Shown in pieces: positions 34,109 through 42,349 of a stretch of 64,000 nt of DNA. Numbering within the stretch: the stretch's first letter is position 1; the number at the start of each line of letters is the position of its first letter. A model generated the notes under the pieces. That model was not told where the DNA came from, did not search any database, and worked only from the letters and a program-made list of their open reading frames with translations. The translations under genes were made by a program, and so were the position numbers. The DNA is taken from the NCBI GenBank assembly GCA_963640855.1, contig CAVIAJ010000006.1, positions 1 through 64,000 on the forward strand, in the 5' to 3' direction. The DNA comes from Methanarcanum sp963640855. GTDB taxonomy: Archaea > Thermoplasmatota > Thermoplasmata > Methanomassiliicoccales > Methanomethylophilaceae.

Positions 34109-35515
34109 ATGAACAGATTCGAAAGCAAAAACAGCGTAAACCTGCTGCTAATCCTGTTGGCACTGTCTACAATTCTCGACGGACTCGATGCGTCCATCGT
34201 AAATGTAGCATTGCCTACAATCTCACAGGAACTCAATGTGTCAATAGGAGATACGTCGTGGATTACACTGACGTATGTAGTGGCTCTCGCATCGCTCCTG
34301 CTGCCGATGGCAAAACTTGCGAAAAACGGTACCGTAAAGAGAATTTTCATCGGCGGAATCATCATTTTCACAATAGCGTCCGCTCTGTGTGGTATTGCAA
34401 ATGAATTCTTCGGACTTGTATTCTTCAGGCTCATACAGGGAGTCGGTGCGGCGCTTATGACCGCTGCGGTACCTGTACTCATTGCGAATTTTCTGCCTGC
34501 GGATAAAAAAGGTCTCGGAATGGGTGTCCTCGCCGTTGCTTCCGGCATATCTGTTGTTGTAGGTCCTTCGGTAGGAGGAGTAATAACGTCAATGGTCAGT
34601 TGGCACTGGATTTTCCTGATCAATATCCCGTTCGGAATTATCGCGGTTGCACTGTCTTTGAAAATCCTTCCGAAGGATGAGGGATATGAAAAATCCGAAA
34701 ATCCAGATTTTGTCAACAGTATTCTCACAGTCTTCGGAATCGCCGCAGTGATGATGTGTGTTCAGAACATCACAGGATCGAATATGTCTCAAATGCTGAT
34801 TGCAGGATGCGGAATCATCGGTGCGGTGTTCCTGTCGATTATGGGTTACAGAATGTCGAAAAAACCGGATGTTGCATTGATTTCCCCGGAAATGCTGAAA
34901 CGCAGTGATTTCCTGATTCTTTCCGTTGCATTCACGATGACCACAATGGTAATCACGGGAACGCATTATGTTCTGCCGTATTTCCTTCAGATTTGCGGAG
35001 AATATCCGGTATCTGAGTCAGGACTTCTGCTGTCTGTGGCGTCCGTATTCGCAATCGGCCTTTCCGTCCCCGTAGGGAAATGGTGTGATGTCCGCGGATG
35101 CAAATTGCCGTCGGTATTGGCAGGTGTGGGACGTCTCATATTCTGTGCGATATTCATTATCACAGTTCCGAAGGAAAATTTCGCACTACTGCTGTTCGGT
35201 CTTGCGATCATGGGATGTTCGATGGCATTTGCCGGAACCGGTCTCACAACTGCGATGATTCATCATGCGGATGAGAAATATCAGGCAGATGCGGCAACCT
35301 TCCTGATGGAAGTGAATTACGTCGCCGCTTCTCTCGGTGTGGTTCTCTATTCGATTGTATTCCAGGCAGGAACCGGAACCGGAACCGTAGCGGATGTTGC
35401 CAAGAGTGCCGTCGAAAGCAGTTTCGATATGACAATGATTGCAGGATGCGTACTTTCGGTGATAGCGATTGTCTGCGCCCTGTACGTGAAAAACATTATT
35501 CCCAAAAAGAACTGA
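34109..35515 (+). CDS. MFS drug-resistance transporter, DHA2 (14-helix) type
   Basis: 468 residues with 14 hydrophobic helices. The first helix LSTILDGLDASIVNVALPTI carries the membrane Asp pair typical of DHA2 proteins, and the helix-5 antiporter motif C appears as ASGISVVVGPSVGGVITSM. Members export toxic compounds, peptides or metabolites using H+. It lies 7 nt after the ATP-grasp ligase gene, so it most likely exports or gives immunity to the ligase product. The unit ends in a palindrome right after the stop. Confidence 0.9.
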   Translation: MNRFESKNSVNLLLILLALSTILDGLDASIVNVALPTISQELNVSIGDTSWITLTYVVALASLLLPMAKLAKNGTVKRIFIGGIIIFTIASALCGIANEFFGLVFFRLIQGVGAALMTAAVPVLIANFLPADKKGLGMGVLAVASGISVVVGPSVGGVITSMVSWHWIFLINIPFGIIAVALSLKILPKDEGYEKSENPDFVNSILTVFGIAAVMMCVQNITGSNMSQMLIAGCGIIGAVFLSIMGYRMSKKPDVALISPEMLKRSDFLILSVAFTMTTMVITGTHYVLPYFLQICGEYPVSESGLLLSVASVFAIGLSVPVGKWCDVRGCKLPSVLAGVGRLIFCAIFIITVPKENFALLLFGLAIMGCSMAFAGTGLTTAMIHHADEKYQADAATFLMEVNYVAASLGVVLYSIVFQAGTGTGTVADVAKSAVESSFDMTMIAGCVLSVIAIVCALYVKNIIPKKN

Positions 35516-35520
35516 GGGCT

Positions 35521-35534
35521 GCCCCGTACGGGGC
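35521..35534 (+). terminator. Palindrome after the MFS gene
   Basis: GCCCCGTACGGGGC is a perfect palindrome 5 nt after the stop, with outer partial pairing (GGCT/GGCTCC). No clear T-run follows, so termination is likely but not certain. Confidence 0.5.
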
Positions 35535-35589
35535 GGCTCCTCAGCCGTAAAAGAACAACAATTTGTCCGTGATTTCCGTTATCGGAAAT

Positions 35590-35712
35590 ATGACTCAGGT
35601 CTCCAAAAAATGCGAATGCTGCGGAACGTACAACGACATGTTCAGTGAAAACTGCATTTACTGCGGTGCGCTCCTTCCGAAAACAGAAATCAAAGAGGAA
35701 GAAGACGATTAA
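35590..35712 (+). CDS. 40-residue zinc-ribbon micro-protein
   Basis: The frame encodes MTQVSKKCECCGTYNDMF followed by a second knuckle ENCIYCGALLPK and an acidic tail. Cys8-x2-Cys11 and Cys22-x2-Cys25 make a complete zinc ribbon, which argues strongly for a real gene despite its size. An in-frame GTG seven codons upstream is an alternative start. Its last 4 nt overlap the end of purF on the other strand. Function unknown; such ribbons often mediate protein or nucleic-acid contacts. Confidence 0.65.
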   Translation: MTQVSKKCECCGTYNDMFSENCIYCGALLPKTEIKEEEDD

Positions 35713-37094
35713 TCGAAACGGTATTTCTCGCCTTCTATCCTTGTGGGATAGATTCCGTTTACACATGCAAGGCAGAGGTCTTCCTTCGGAATACCGAGTG
35801 CCTCTACAAGGCCGTCGATGCTGATATAAGTCAGACTGTCTGCTCCGATGGATTCCCTGATCTGTTCGACAGTGTGTGTACATGCGATGAACTGATCTCT
35901 TGTCTTCATGTCCACTCCGTAGTAACACGGAGCGATGACAGGCGGACACCCAATCCTTACGTGAACTTCTTTCGCACCTGCTTTTCTGAGCATAGAGATA
36001 AGTTTCATCAGCGTCGTACCGCGGACGATACTGTCATCGACTATGAGTATACGTTTGCCTTCGATAGTCGACCTGATAGGGTTCATCTTCATAGCTACAG
36101 CATTCTCTCTCGCCGACTGATCGGGAAGGATGAATGTACGTCCGACGAAACGGTTCTTCATGTATCCCTCTTCGTACGGAATACCTGATTCGAGTGAGTA
36201 TCCGATTGCGTGTGCACGTCCCGAATCCGGAATAGGCATAACAAGATCGACATCCGCAGGAGATTCCCTTGCAAGAATCATTCCTACTCTTTTTCTTACG
36301 TCGTAAACACATCTGCCGTCCATTACCGAGTCGGGTCTTGCAAAATAGATCCACTCGAACATACAGTGTGCTCTGTGAATAGGTTCTTTCTGCCTGTCTG
36401 AGAGAATGATATCGTCTTTAATCTCGACGATCTCTCCGGGCTCTACATCTCTGACAAACTCCGCACCTAAGGAGATAAGTGCGGCACTCTCGGAGACGAT
36501 AATCTGTCCTCCCTCGGCCTTACCTATGCACAACGGCCTCAGTCCCCGAGGGTCCCTGACACCGAACAGACGGTTGCCGATCATAATCGCCAATGCATAT
36601 GCTCCGTCGAGCTCGGACATCATCGATCTGATGGCTGCAATGTAGTCGTCCGTAGAATAGAGGTATTTTGAGAGGATACGTGCAATAATCTCCGAATCGG
36701 AATCGGTAAGGAATGACCAACCCTGTTCGAAGTATTTGCTTCTCAGAATGTGATAATTTGTAATATCGCCGTTGTGGGCAATTGCAACGGTTCCTTTGGC
36801 CGACTGAACGGTTAAAGGCTGTGCGTTTATGGCACCGTGAGAACCCGTAGTGGAATATCTGACATGTCCCACACCGCAGTTTCCAGAAACGAATCTGAGT
36901 GTGTTTTCGTTAAGTACAGCATCCACTAATCCGTTGTTCTTAACGGTCTGTACATTCTTTCCGTCAAAGACGGAAAGACCCGCGGACTCCTGTCCGCGGT
37001 GCTGGATGACAAGTAATGCCCTCTGCAAAGAAGGTACTACGTTGTACGTCGCATTCATTCCGACGACACCGCAGCTGTGCTTCGGGCCTGCCAT
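35709..37094 (-). CDS. purF: Amidophosphoribosyltransferase
   Basis: 461 residues. It begins MAGPKHSCGVVG, so the catalytic N-terminal Cys of the Ntn-type glutaminase (Cys8) would be exposed by removing a seven-residue propeptide, as in Bacillus. Further features are LLVIQHRGQESAGLSVF, GVGHVRYSTTGS, GDITNYHILR, and the PRPP loop KRILIVDDSIVRGTTLMKLI. The Cys residues that bind the structural Fe-S cluster in Bacillus-type enzymes appear as IGCPPVIAPCYYG and CLACVNGIYP. It makes phosphoribosylamine, the first purine intermediate. It lies 13 nt after rpl37e, in an lsm-rpl37e-purF unit. Confidence 0.95.
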   Translation of the reverse strand: MAGPKHSCGVVGMNATYNVVPSLQRALLVIQHRGQESAGLSVFDGKNVQTVKNNGLVDAVLNENTLRFVSGNCGVGHVRYSTTGSHGAINAQPLTVQSAKGTVAIAHNGDITNYHILRSKYFEQGWSFLTDSDSEIIARILSKYLYSTDDYIAAIRSMMSELDGAYALAIMIGNRLFGVRDPRGLRPLCIGKAEGGQIIVSESAALISLGAEFVRDVEPGEIVEIKDDIILSDRQKEPIHRAHCMFEWIYFARPDSVMDGRCVYDVRKRVGMILARESPADVDLVMPIPDSGRAHAIGYSLESGIPYEEGYMKNRFVGRTFILPDQSARENAVAMKMNPIRSTIEGKRILIVDDSIVRGTTLMKLISMLRKAGAKEVHVRIGCPPVIAPCYYGVDMKTRDQFIACTHTVEQIRESIGADSLTYISIDGLVEALGIPKEDLCLACVNGIYPTRIEGEKYRFD

Positions 37095-37107
37095 CTGCGT
37101 TCCCTCA

Positions 37108-37275
37108 TCAATGCGTCTTTGCCCAGTTGTATGACCTGAGCGTTGCTGTCTTACCGTATCCGCAGGATGCACATACTCCGGTCCTGACGTGGTAAGCGCG
37201 CTTTCCGCATCTGCGACAGGGAATGTGTGTCTTGTACTTGTTGTGTTTACCCTGTGCCGGTGTTCCTCTTCCCAT
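37108..37275 (-). CDS. rpl37e: Ribosomal protein L37e
   Basis: 55 residues: MGRGTPAQGKHNKYKTHIPC followed by RRCGKRAYHV and CASCGYGK. Two Cys pairs (Cys20, Cys23 and Cys35, Cys38) form the zinc ribbon, and the ending RSYNWAKTH is typical. A ribosome binding site (GGAGAG) precedes the ATG at 37273-37275. The gene lies 12 nt after lsm; the lsm-rpl37e pair is a widely conserved archaeal arrangement. Confidence 0.95.
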   Translation of the reverse strand: MGRGTPAQGKHNKYKTHIPCRRCGKRAYHVRTGVCASCGYGKTATLRSYNWAKTH

Positions 37276-37287
37276 GTTTCTCTCTCC

Positions 37288-37503
37288 TTATGGTGATATG
37301 TAGATCACATTGTCTCCGCGGACAATGACCGTATTGAGCTTTCTGACAACCTCCCCCTCGTACATCTCATCCGCGTTCTTCAGAACGAGATTCATGTGGG
37401 GATCGTATCCGTCGAGCACTCCTCTGTACTCCCTCTTTCCTTTCAATTCGACGATGACATTCTTGCCAGCCGACTGTTGAAGAGCGGATAACGGTTTCAT
37501 CAT
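37288..37503 (-). CDS. LSm (archaeal Sm-like) RNA-binding protein
   Basis: 71 residues forming a single Sm fold: MKPLSALQQSAGKNVIVELKG, then the Sm1 motif KREYRGVLDGYDPHMNLVL and the Sm2 motif VIVRGDNVIYI. Archaeal LSm proteins form heptameric rings that bind U-rich RNA. I chose the ATG at 37501-37503 because the TATA-like TTTTATAG lies about 35-40 nt upstream; an ATG at 37524 would add seven residues. It is followed directly by rpl37e. Confidence 0.93.
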   Translation of the reverse strand: MMKPLSALQQSAGKNVIVELKGKREYRGVLDGYDPHMNLVLKNADEMYEGEVVRKLNTVIVRGDNVIYISP

Positions 37504-37573
37504 TTCAGCCACTGCCAAGCCCATTATCGGTTTACTATAAAAGAGTTCGCTCACTCTATTATAAGAGAAGATA

Positions 37574-38686
37574 TCAGACAAACGCGCCTATCGCCGGTGC
37601 GTCCAACCTGTCCATATCATAGAAGATTATCGCTTCCCTGATACCTTCCGCCCCCATGCCCGTTCCGAGGAAATAATCAAGCATAGATGCCCTCCAAAGG
37701 AGATCGATTATTGTCACACACAATGCACCGTAGTAGGTGTTGGCCATATCGTCCTCGTAACCGAGTTCGTCCATCATGTAGAACACGTTACCGAGGAAAC
37801 TGCCCCTTCCGTTGAGTACTCCGATATATTCCGCAAGAACTTTCTTTCCGCTTTCATCGGGTTCGGCAAGAGGTATATCGCTGACATAGACGGATTTTTT
37901 CTGAGTGAGATCTCCCTCATCATCCATCACGGACCATTCGATTTTTCCGTCTTTGACCATAAACATGTTCCAGTTGTAGTCTTTATCACAGTAAACGGGA
38001 ACGTTGAGGGGATCGTCCGATGCCATGGAAGCCAAAGATGCTTCTCTTGCGGCATCCGTAAGTTCTTCGGCATTGTACTTCGAATCGGGCGTTATCTTAT
38101 CAAGTGACATTTTGGCTTCCTCGAGGGAAACATCCATCACTTTCGCAACATATGCCAGATTTGTGAAATTCATGAGATTGTCGGAAACCGACGCTCTCAG
38201 TTCGGAAATATCGCACATTACGCCCGCTTCTTCACAGATCGAATAGAATTCCCCGTAAACGGATGATGCTTCCCTGAGAGCATTGGAAAGTCTTCTTTCG
38301 GATGCCTGTGCCAATGCCCTTGCTTCTTCCTCTGCGTCATTGCCCTTTCCCGTCCACACTCCGCGGCAGGAAAGATCCAATTCTACCTCGATCTTATCAC
38401 TGACATAGAAGTGATATGGGAACTGTCTGCAGTATGTGGTGCGGTTCTTGTAAATATCACATTTTCTGCCGTTCAGAAATACGCAGGAGCCTCTTCCCTT
38501 CTTCATCGCCAACGCAAAATGCTGATCCGCACATTTGCTCTTGACCATCATTTTCGGATATTTCGTTCTGAAGAAACTTCTCTCTTCCGGAAGAACTTCG
38601 GGCTGACAGAGGCAGCACATGCCGCATCCTTCCGGACATTCCGCTTTCTTACCTGAAACTTGTGAATAATCTACCTCAATGACCAC
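37574..38686 (-). CDS. YkgJ-type cysteine-cluster protein with an extended C-terminus
   Basis: 370 residues from the GTG at 38684-38686, overlapping the pyrC end. The N-terminal 125 residues contain CPEGCGMCCLCQPEVL, then CVFLNGRKCDIYKNRTTYCRQFPY, the YkgJ (CxxxCxxCC) cluster thought to bind zinc or an Fe-S centre. The remaining 240 residues are helical and acidic with no motif I recognise. The family function is unknown; links to protein modification or flagellin methylation have been suggested for bacterial members. Its position in a pyrC-AMMECR1 operon gives no clear clue. Confidence 0.72.
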   Translation of the reverse strand: MVIEVDYSQVSGKKAECPEGCGMCCLCQPEVLPEERSFFRTKYPKMMVKSKCADQHFALAMKKGRGSCVFLNGRKCDIYKNRTTYCRQFPYHFYVSDKIEVELDLSCRGVWTGKGNDAEEEARALAQASERRLSNALREASSVYGEFYSICEEAGVMCDISELRASVSDNLMNFTNLAYVAKVMDVSLEEAKMSLDKITPDSKYNAEELTDAAREASLASMASDDPLNVPVYCDKDYNWNMFMVKDGKIEWSVMDDEGDLTQKKSVYVSDIPLAEPDESGKKVLAEYIGVLNGRGSFLGNVFYMMDELGYEDDMANTYYGALCVTIIDLLWRASMLDYFLGTGMGAEGIREAIIFYDMDRLDAPAIGAFV

Positions 38687-39938
38687 ATATATCCTCTCCG
38701 ACAGTGCTTCCGCAGTATTCGCCGTCCTCAATCTGTAACTCTCCCCTGATGATAACCGTATCGGGGAAGATTGCTCCTTTGCCTTCGTACGGAGTGTAAC
38801 CGGAACGGCTGTGGAGCCTGTTTACATCGACTGCGACTTCGTTTCCCATATCGAAAACAGCGAAATCTGCATCGTATCCGACGGCAATCTTACCTTTGCC
38901 GATACCGAATCTCTTCGCAGGCATTTCCGCACCCATTTTCACTATGAGTCCCAGCGGAACGCTGTTGTGTTTTACCAGACTCATCCATATCGGAAGGTCT
39001 GTTTCGACTGTAGGTATTCCGCTCGGTGCGGATTGATAGTCCTGTTCCTTCTCTGCAATCGCATGGGGGGCATGGTCGCTTCCGAACATCGTTACCTTTC
39101 CTTCGGCGAACGCTTTGTAAAGCGAATCCCTCACCGCACGGTTCCTGAGAGGGGGGTTTACTTTGGTGTATGGGGTTTTACTGTCCTCCGCACAAAGGAA
39201 CAGATGGTTCATTGTCACTTCTGTTGTAAAACCGCATGATGATGCAAGAGCTATCGACTGTGCATCGGTTACGTGACAGATGTTGATCGGCATTCCTCTG
39301 TATTTTGACAGTCTTCTTATTGCGTTATGCTCGGCTTCGAGAGGCCTGTTTTTCAGATGATCCCAATTGTTCTCTTCGGGAGTTTTCGAAATCATCGAAT
39401 CATCTTCCGCATGAACGCTTACGACCTTGCCCGTACGTGCGACATCCTTCATTACGTGGGAAATCTCCTCATCGTCGTTCATCAGAATGTTTCCCGTAGT
39501 GGATCCCATGAACAGTTTGAATCCGCAGACTTCGGATGCGAGAAGATTTGTGTTACAGCCGGGCGTCAGTGCGACGAACAGTCCGTAGTCGACATGTGCT
39601 TTCGATCTTATGATTGATTTCTTGGATTCCAGCGAACGTACGTCTGTTACCGGAGGAGATGTGTTGGGCATGTCCAATACACAGGTCTTTCCCCCGAAAA
39701 GAGCCGATAACGTGCCTGTTCTGAAATCTTCTTTATTGGGGAATCCGGGGTCTCTGAAATGAACATGCGGATCCGTAAATCCGGGAAGAATCAGCTTATC
39801 GCCGAAATCGATTCTTTCGTCTCCGCCGCGTACGATGTTGCCGACGGTTACAATCTTTCCGTCCTCAATACCTACCGCGGTATCTTTGATCTCGCCGTTT
39901 ATGAAGAATCTGCCTTCGATGACAAGATCCGTATTCAT
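38676..39938 (-). CDS. pyrC: Dihydroorotase
   Basis: 420 residues. The class I dihydroorotase metal site is visible: GFTDPHVHFRDPGFPNKEDF (His-x-His and Arg), SVHAEDD, INICHVTD, and the catalytic Asp in MFGSDHAPH. It cyclises carbamoyl aspartate to dihydroorotate in pyrimidine synthesis. Its ATG overlaps the AMMECR1 stop by 4 nt, and its own end overlaps the YkgJ-type gene by 11 nt. The carboxylated Lys is replaced or not obvious by eye, so a related amidohydrolase is a minor alternative. Confidence 0.92.
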   Translation of the reverse strand: MNTDLVIEGRFFINGEIKDTAVGIEDGKIVTVGNIVRGGDERIDFGDKLILPGFTDPHVHFRDPGFPNKEDFRTGTLSALFGGKTCVLDMPNTSPPVTDVRSLESKKSIIRSKAHVDYGLFVALTPGCNTNLLASEVCGFKLFMGSTTGNILMNDDEEISHVMKDVARTGKVVSVHAEDDSMISKTPEENNWDHLKNRPLEAEHNAIRRLSKYRGMPINICHVTDAQSIALASSCGFTTEVTMNHLFLCAEDSKTPYTKVNPPLRNRAVRDSLYKAFAEGKVTMFGSDHAPHAIAEKEQDYQSAPSGIPTVETDLPIWMSLVKHNSVPLGLIVKMGAEMPAKRFGIGKGKIAVGYDADFAVFDMGNEVAVDVNRLHSRSGYTPYEGKGAIFPDTVIIRGELQIEDGEYCGSTVGEDICGH

Positions 39939-40513
39939 CCCTCCGTGATTTCACCGTTCGGTGAGATTTCACGGAATATCTGTCCCGTGAATGAAAATAA
40001 CGACGAATCTCTGAATTTCCATGCATCTTCCGGAAGACCTGCTTTAAGACATACCTGTCTCAGGAATTCTTCCGGAGTCCATCCGTATTCAACGGGAACC
40101 TGCGGTAACAGAAGTCCCGATCTTCTGCCGAACTGAATTATCAGTCCGTCGCGTCCGATGACAATGTTCTTCGGAAGATCTTCTTTTTCACACTCCAAGT
40201 ACACGGGAGGTGTCAGTATTGTTACCTCCACGGTACACTGAGATGCTTCTTTATCTGTAAGTCTCGGAAATCTCGGATCATGGCAGGCAGACTGTGCGGA
40301 ACGGAGTATTGCGTCTCCCAACGGAAGAACAGGTGCAGAATACCCTATGCATCCTCTGAGCATTCCGTCAGGATATGTGTTGACTGTAACGAAAACACCA
40401 CATTCCTCATCAAAGGATGAGGGAAACGATACTTCCGGTGCAGCACCGATTACTTCCGCTTCTACGGCTTTCCTTGCAGCCTTTACCGCAGCAGTACCTT
40501 CCTGAAGATTCAT
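39935..40513 (-). CDS. AMMECR1-domain protein
   Basis: 192 residues from ATG 40511-40513. The conserved LRGCIGYSAPVLPLGDAILRSAQSACHDPRFPRL segment is diagnostic of AMMECR1, with further matches VTILTPPVYLE and GRRSGLLLPQVPVEYGW. The Cys in LRGCIG is the presumed active residue. The biochemical role of the family is unknown; a link to RNA or protein modification is proposed because it often neighbours MEMO1. It overlaps the pyrC start (ATGA) and follows the coiled-coil gene within 2 nt. Confidence 0.93.
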   Translation of the reverse strand: MNLQEGTAAVKAARKAVEAEVIGAAPEVSFPSSFDEECGVFVTVNTYPDGMLRGCIGYSAPVLPLGDAILRSAQSACHDPRFPRLTDKEASQCTVEVTILTPPVYLECEKEDLPKNIVIGRDGLIIQFGRRSGLLLPQVPVEYGWTPEEFLRQVCLKAGLPEDAWKFRDSSLFSFTGQIFREISPNGEITEG

Positions 40514-40514
40514 C

Positions 40515-40964
40515 TCACTCAATCTCTATTTTCTTTACACTGTCCTTTCTGGGACAGTCTTCGTTCTTGGCACAGTGCTCTCTGCTGATGTTACTCTTAA
40601 TGTCATCAACCTTGTCGCAGGCCTTGGAAACGACTTCCGGTTTGGGAATTGCGTCGAGTATGCTGCTGAGTGCCATCATGAACTCCATACCGCTCCTGAT
40701 GAGATGTCTCTGAACTTCGGAGCTCGTGAATGCTTCGACGAATTCCTTTGCGTTGCTTTTGACAGATTCGGTGTGTGTATCCGCTTTCTCTCTGATCTGT
40801 TCTTCAGCCTCTCCGACCTTTTCGGCCACTTTGCCGACGTCCTCTCTCACCTTGTTCAGGGCCATACCTGCCATCTCGATGCCTTCTGTCTTCATGTAGT
40901 GTATCAGCCTGTCTTTATTCTCGGATACGAATTTTTTGAAATCGTCATCGCTCATATCGCTCAT
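40515..40964 (-). CDS. Charged coiled-coil protein between the ArsA-type ATPase and AMMECR1 genes
   Basis: 149 residues, acidic, mainly helical with heptad-like stretches (GMALNKVREDVGKVAEKVGEAEEQIREKAD), a central amphipathic region (HLIRSGMEFMMALSSILDAIP) and two late Cys (EHCAKNEDCPRK). No enzyme motif. It starts within the stop of the ArsA-type ATPase gene (ATGA overlap), so it is probably a partner of that ATPase. I do not recognise a family. Confidence 0.65.
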   Translation of the reverse strand: MSDMSDDDFKKFVSENKDRLIHYMKTEGIEMAGMALNKVREDVGKVAEKVGEAEEQIREKADTHTESVKSNAKEFVEAFTSSEVQRHLIRSGMEFMMALSSILDAIPKPEVVSKACDKVDDIKSNISREHCAKNEDCPRKDSVKKIEIE

Positions 40965-42136
40965 CTTGCTTCCCTCCTGAATTTTATTCTCAGTTCGTGG
41001 TCTCTCAGTTCGGCACCGGTCAGTTCTTCCTTGGCCATTGTCAGCGGAAGGTTGATCATTCTCTTCTGACTTCCCACGTGAACCAATATAGTGCTGTCCT
41101 TCGGTTTTAATAATTCTATGTCGCTCTTCTCGACGAAAGGCATTGTCAGTACGATAACGTCTTCATTTTCGTTGGATTCGAATCTCATCGGACTCTGATC
41201 TGCATATATTTCCGTAGGATCGGAATCTCCGTATATCATATCCGCAAGATACTCCAATTTCTCCTTTCCGACCAATTCCGTAGGCATCTGATATGAAAAG
41301 AATATCTTCATCGGATCGAATGCGTGGTGAATTAAGTCAATGTACTGTTTCTGTTCTTCGAGTTTGTTCTTAAAATATTCTCCGTCGACGTTGTCGGGGT
41401 ACACACGGTTGCATATGAGACATTCCACTGTTTTATTGTAAAGACATAAGTAAGAATATGCACGCATGGTTTCGTGAATAACCATCTTCTCGGGATTTAC
41501 CACAAGACGGACGGTTGTCTTCTTCGGATCTTCGAGAACGTCTCTGACCTTAATCATACGTTCCTTAACTGTGGCGATGGTGTTGAATACCTCTTTCGAA
41601 GGCATAGGGATGTCCACAACCTTTCCGACGAATTTCTTCGCAAAAAGGACTATTCTCTTCACGATGTTAAACAATCTGTCAAGGTACCATTCCGACATAT
41701 CGGGGAAACTCAAAAGCCTGAGTGTCTCTCCTGTAGGTGCGGTATCGATGATTGCCACGTCGTATGTGTCTTTTTCATCGAAGTCGAGAATGTAAAGCAA
41801 TGCAACAACCATTTCCATTCCCGGGAATACCGCAAATTCCTCTGCGGAAAGATCGTCCATTCCCTGAGATCTGAAGAAATCTGTAATGTATTTTTCAATG
41901 TCCGACCATTTGGTCTTGAGTTCGTGAATAACGTCGATCTCAAGAGCATCGAGGTTGGGTGCAACATTTGTGATGTCCGAGCCGAGTTTCATGTCCAGGG
42001 AATCGGCGAGTGAATGAGCGGAATCCGTACTCATCACCATCGTCCTGTAACCCATCTTGGCGGCACGCATTGCCGTCGCCACAGAAATCGATGTCTTTCC
42101 GACTCCGCCTTTACCGGTATTGATGATGAGCCTCAT
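40961..42136 (-). CDS. ArsA/Get3-family ATPase with an HSP20-like C-terminal domain
   Basis: 391 residues from ATG 42134-42136. The deviant P-loop TGKGGVGKT (7-15) is followed by STDSAHSLADSLD (switch I) and DVAIIDTAPTGETLRLLSFP (switch II), all ArsA/Get3 hallmarks. The last 60 residues (DVIVLTMPFVEKSDIELLKP, then INLPLTMAKEELTGAEL and LRIKFR) match the HSP20-like domain attached to some archaeal and plant ArsA proteins. Get3 relatives guide tail-anchored membrane proteins; ArsA proteins drive arsenite export. The zinc CxxC of Get3 is not evident (only ECLICN). A TATA near 42165 supports this start over longer frames through the tRNA. Confidence 0.85.
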   Translation of the reverse strand: MRLIINTGKGGVGKTSISVATAMRAAKMGYRTMVMSTDSAHSLADSLDMKLGSDITNVAPNLDALEIDVIHELKTKWSDIEKYITDFFRSQGMDDLSAEEFAVFPGMEMVVALLYILDFDEKDTYDVAIIDTAPTGETLRLLSFPDMSEWYLDRLFNIVKRIVLFAKKFVGKVVDIPMPSKEVFNTIATVKERMIKVRDVLEDPKKTTVRLVVNPEKMVIHETMRAYSYLCLYNKTVECLICNRVYPDNVDGEYFKNKLEEQKQYIDLIHHAFDPMKIFFSYQMPTELVGKEKLEYLADMIYGDSDPTEIYADQSPMRFESNENEDVIVLTMPFVEKSDIELLKPKDSTILVHVGSQKRMINLPLTMAKEELTGAELRDHELRIKFRREAR

Positions 42137-42192
42137 GTCGGGCATCATCGCTGCATCTGTATTTATTCTGAACGACTGAATAACAGAAGGAG

Positions 42193-42301
42193 TGCCGAGG
42201 ATGGGGTTCGAACCCATGACCTTCGGATTTCCCTGGAAGAGGTCTGTCGACCATCTTAGACCCTATGAGTCCGACGCTCCACCAGGCTGAGCCACCTCGG
42301 C
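42193..42301 (-). tRNA. Elongator tRNA-Met (anticodon CAT) with a 35-nt intron
   Basis: Acceptor GCCGAGG/CCTCGGC, anticodon stem TCGGA/TCCGA and, after removing 42229-42263, the loop CTCATAA with CAT. The T-arm is ATGGG-TTCGAAC-CCCAT. The intron sits between positions 37 and 38, the canonical archaeal place, and leaves a 74-nt tRNA. Discriminator A; CCA not encoded. The acceptor does not have the initiator-type start, so this is the elongator. Confidence 0.92.
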
Positions 42302-42349
42302 ATGTGTAATAGGTTTGAGGGGAAGATGTTTGAAGGAGGATATATTGGT

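Noticed and set aside
33022..34728. 568-codon open frame antisense to the ATP-grasp and MFS genes
   Set aside because: Composition (Cys, His and Phe rich) is that of a shadow frame, and both sense genes have clear family motifs.
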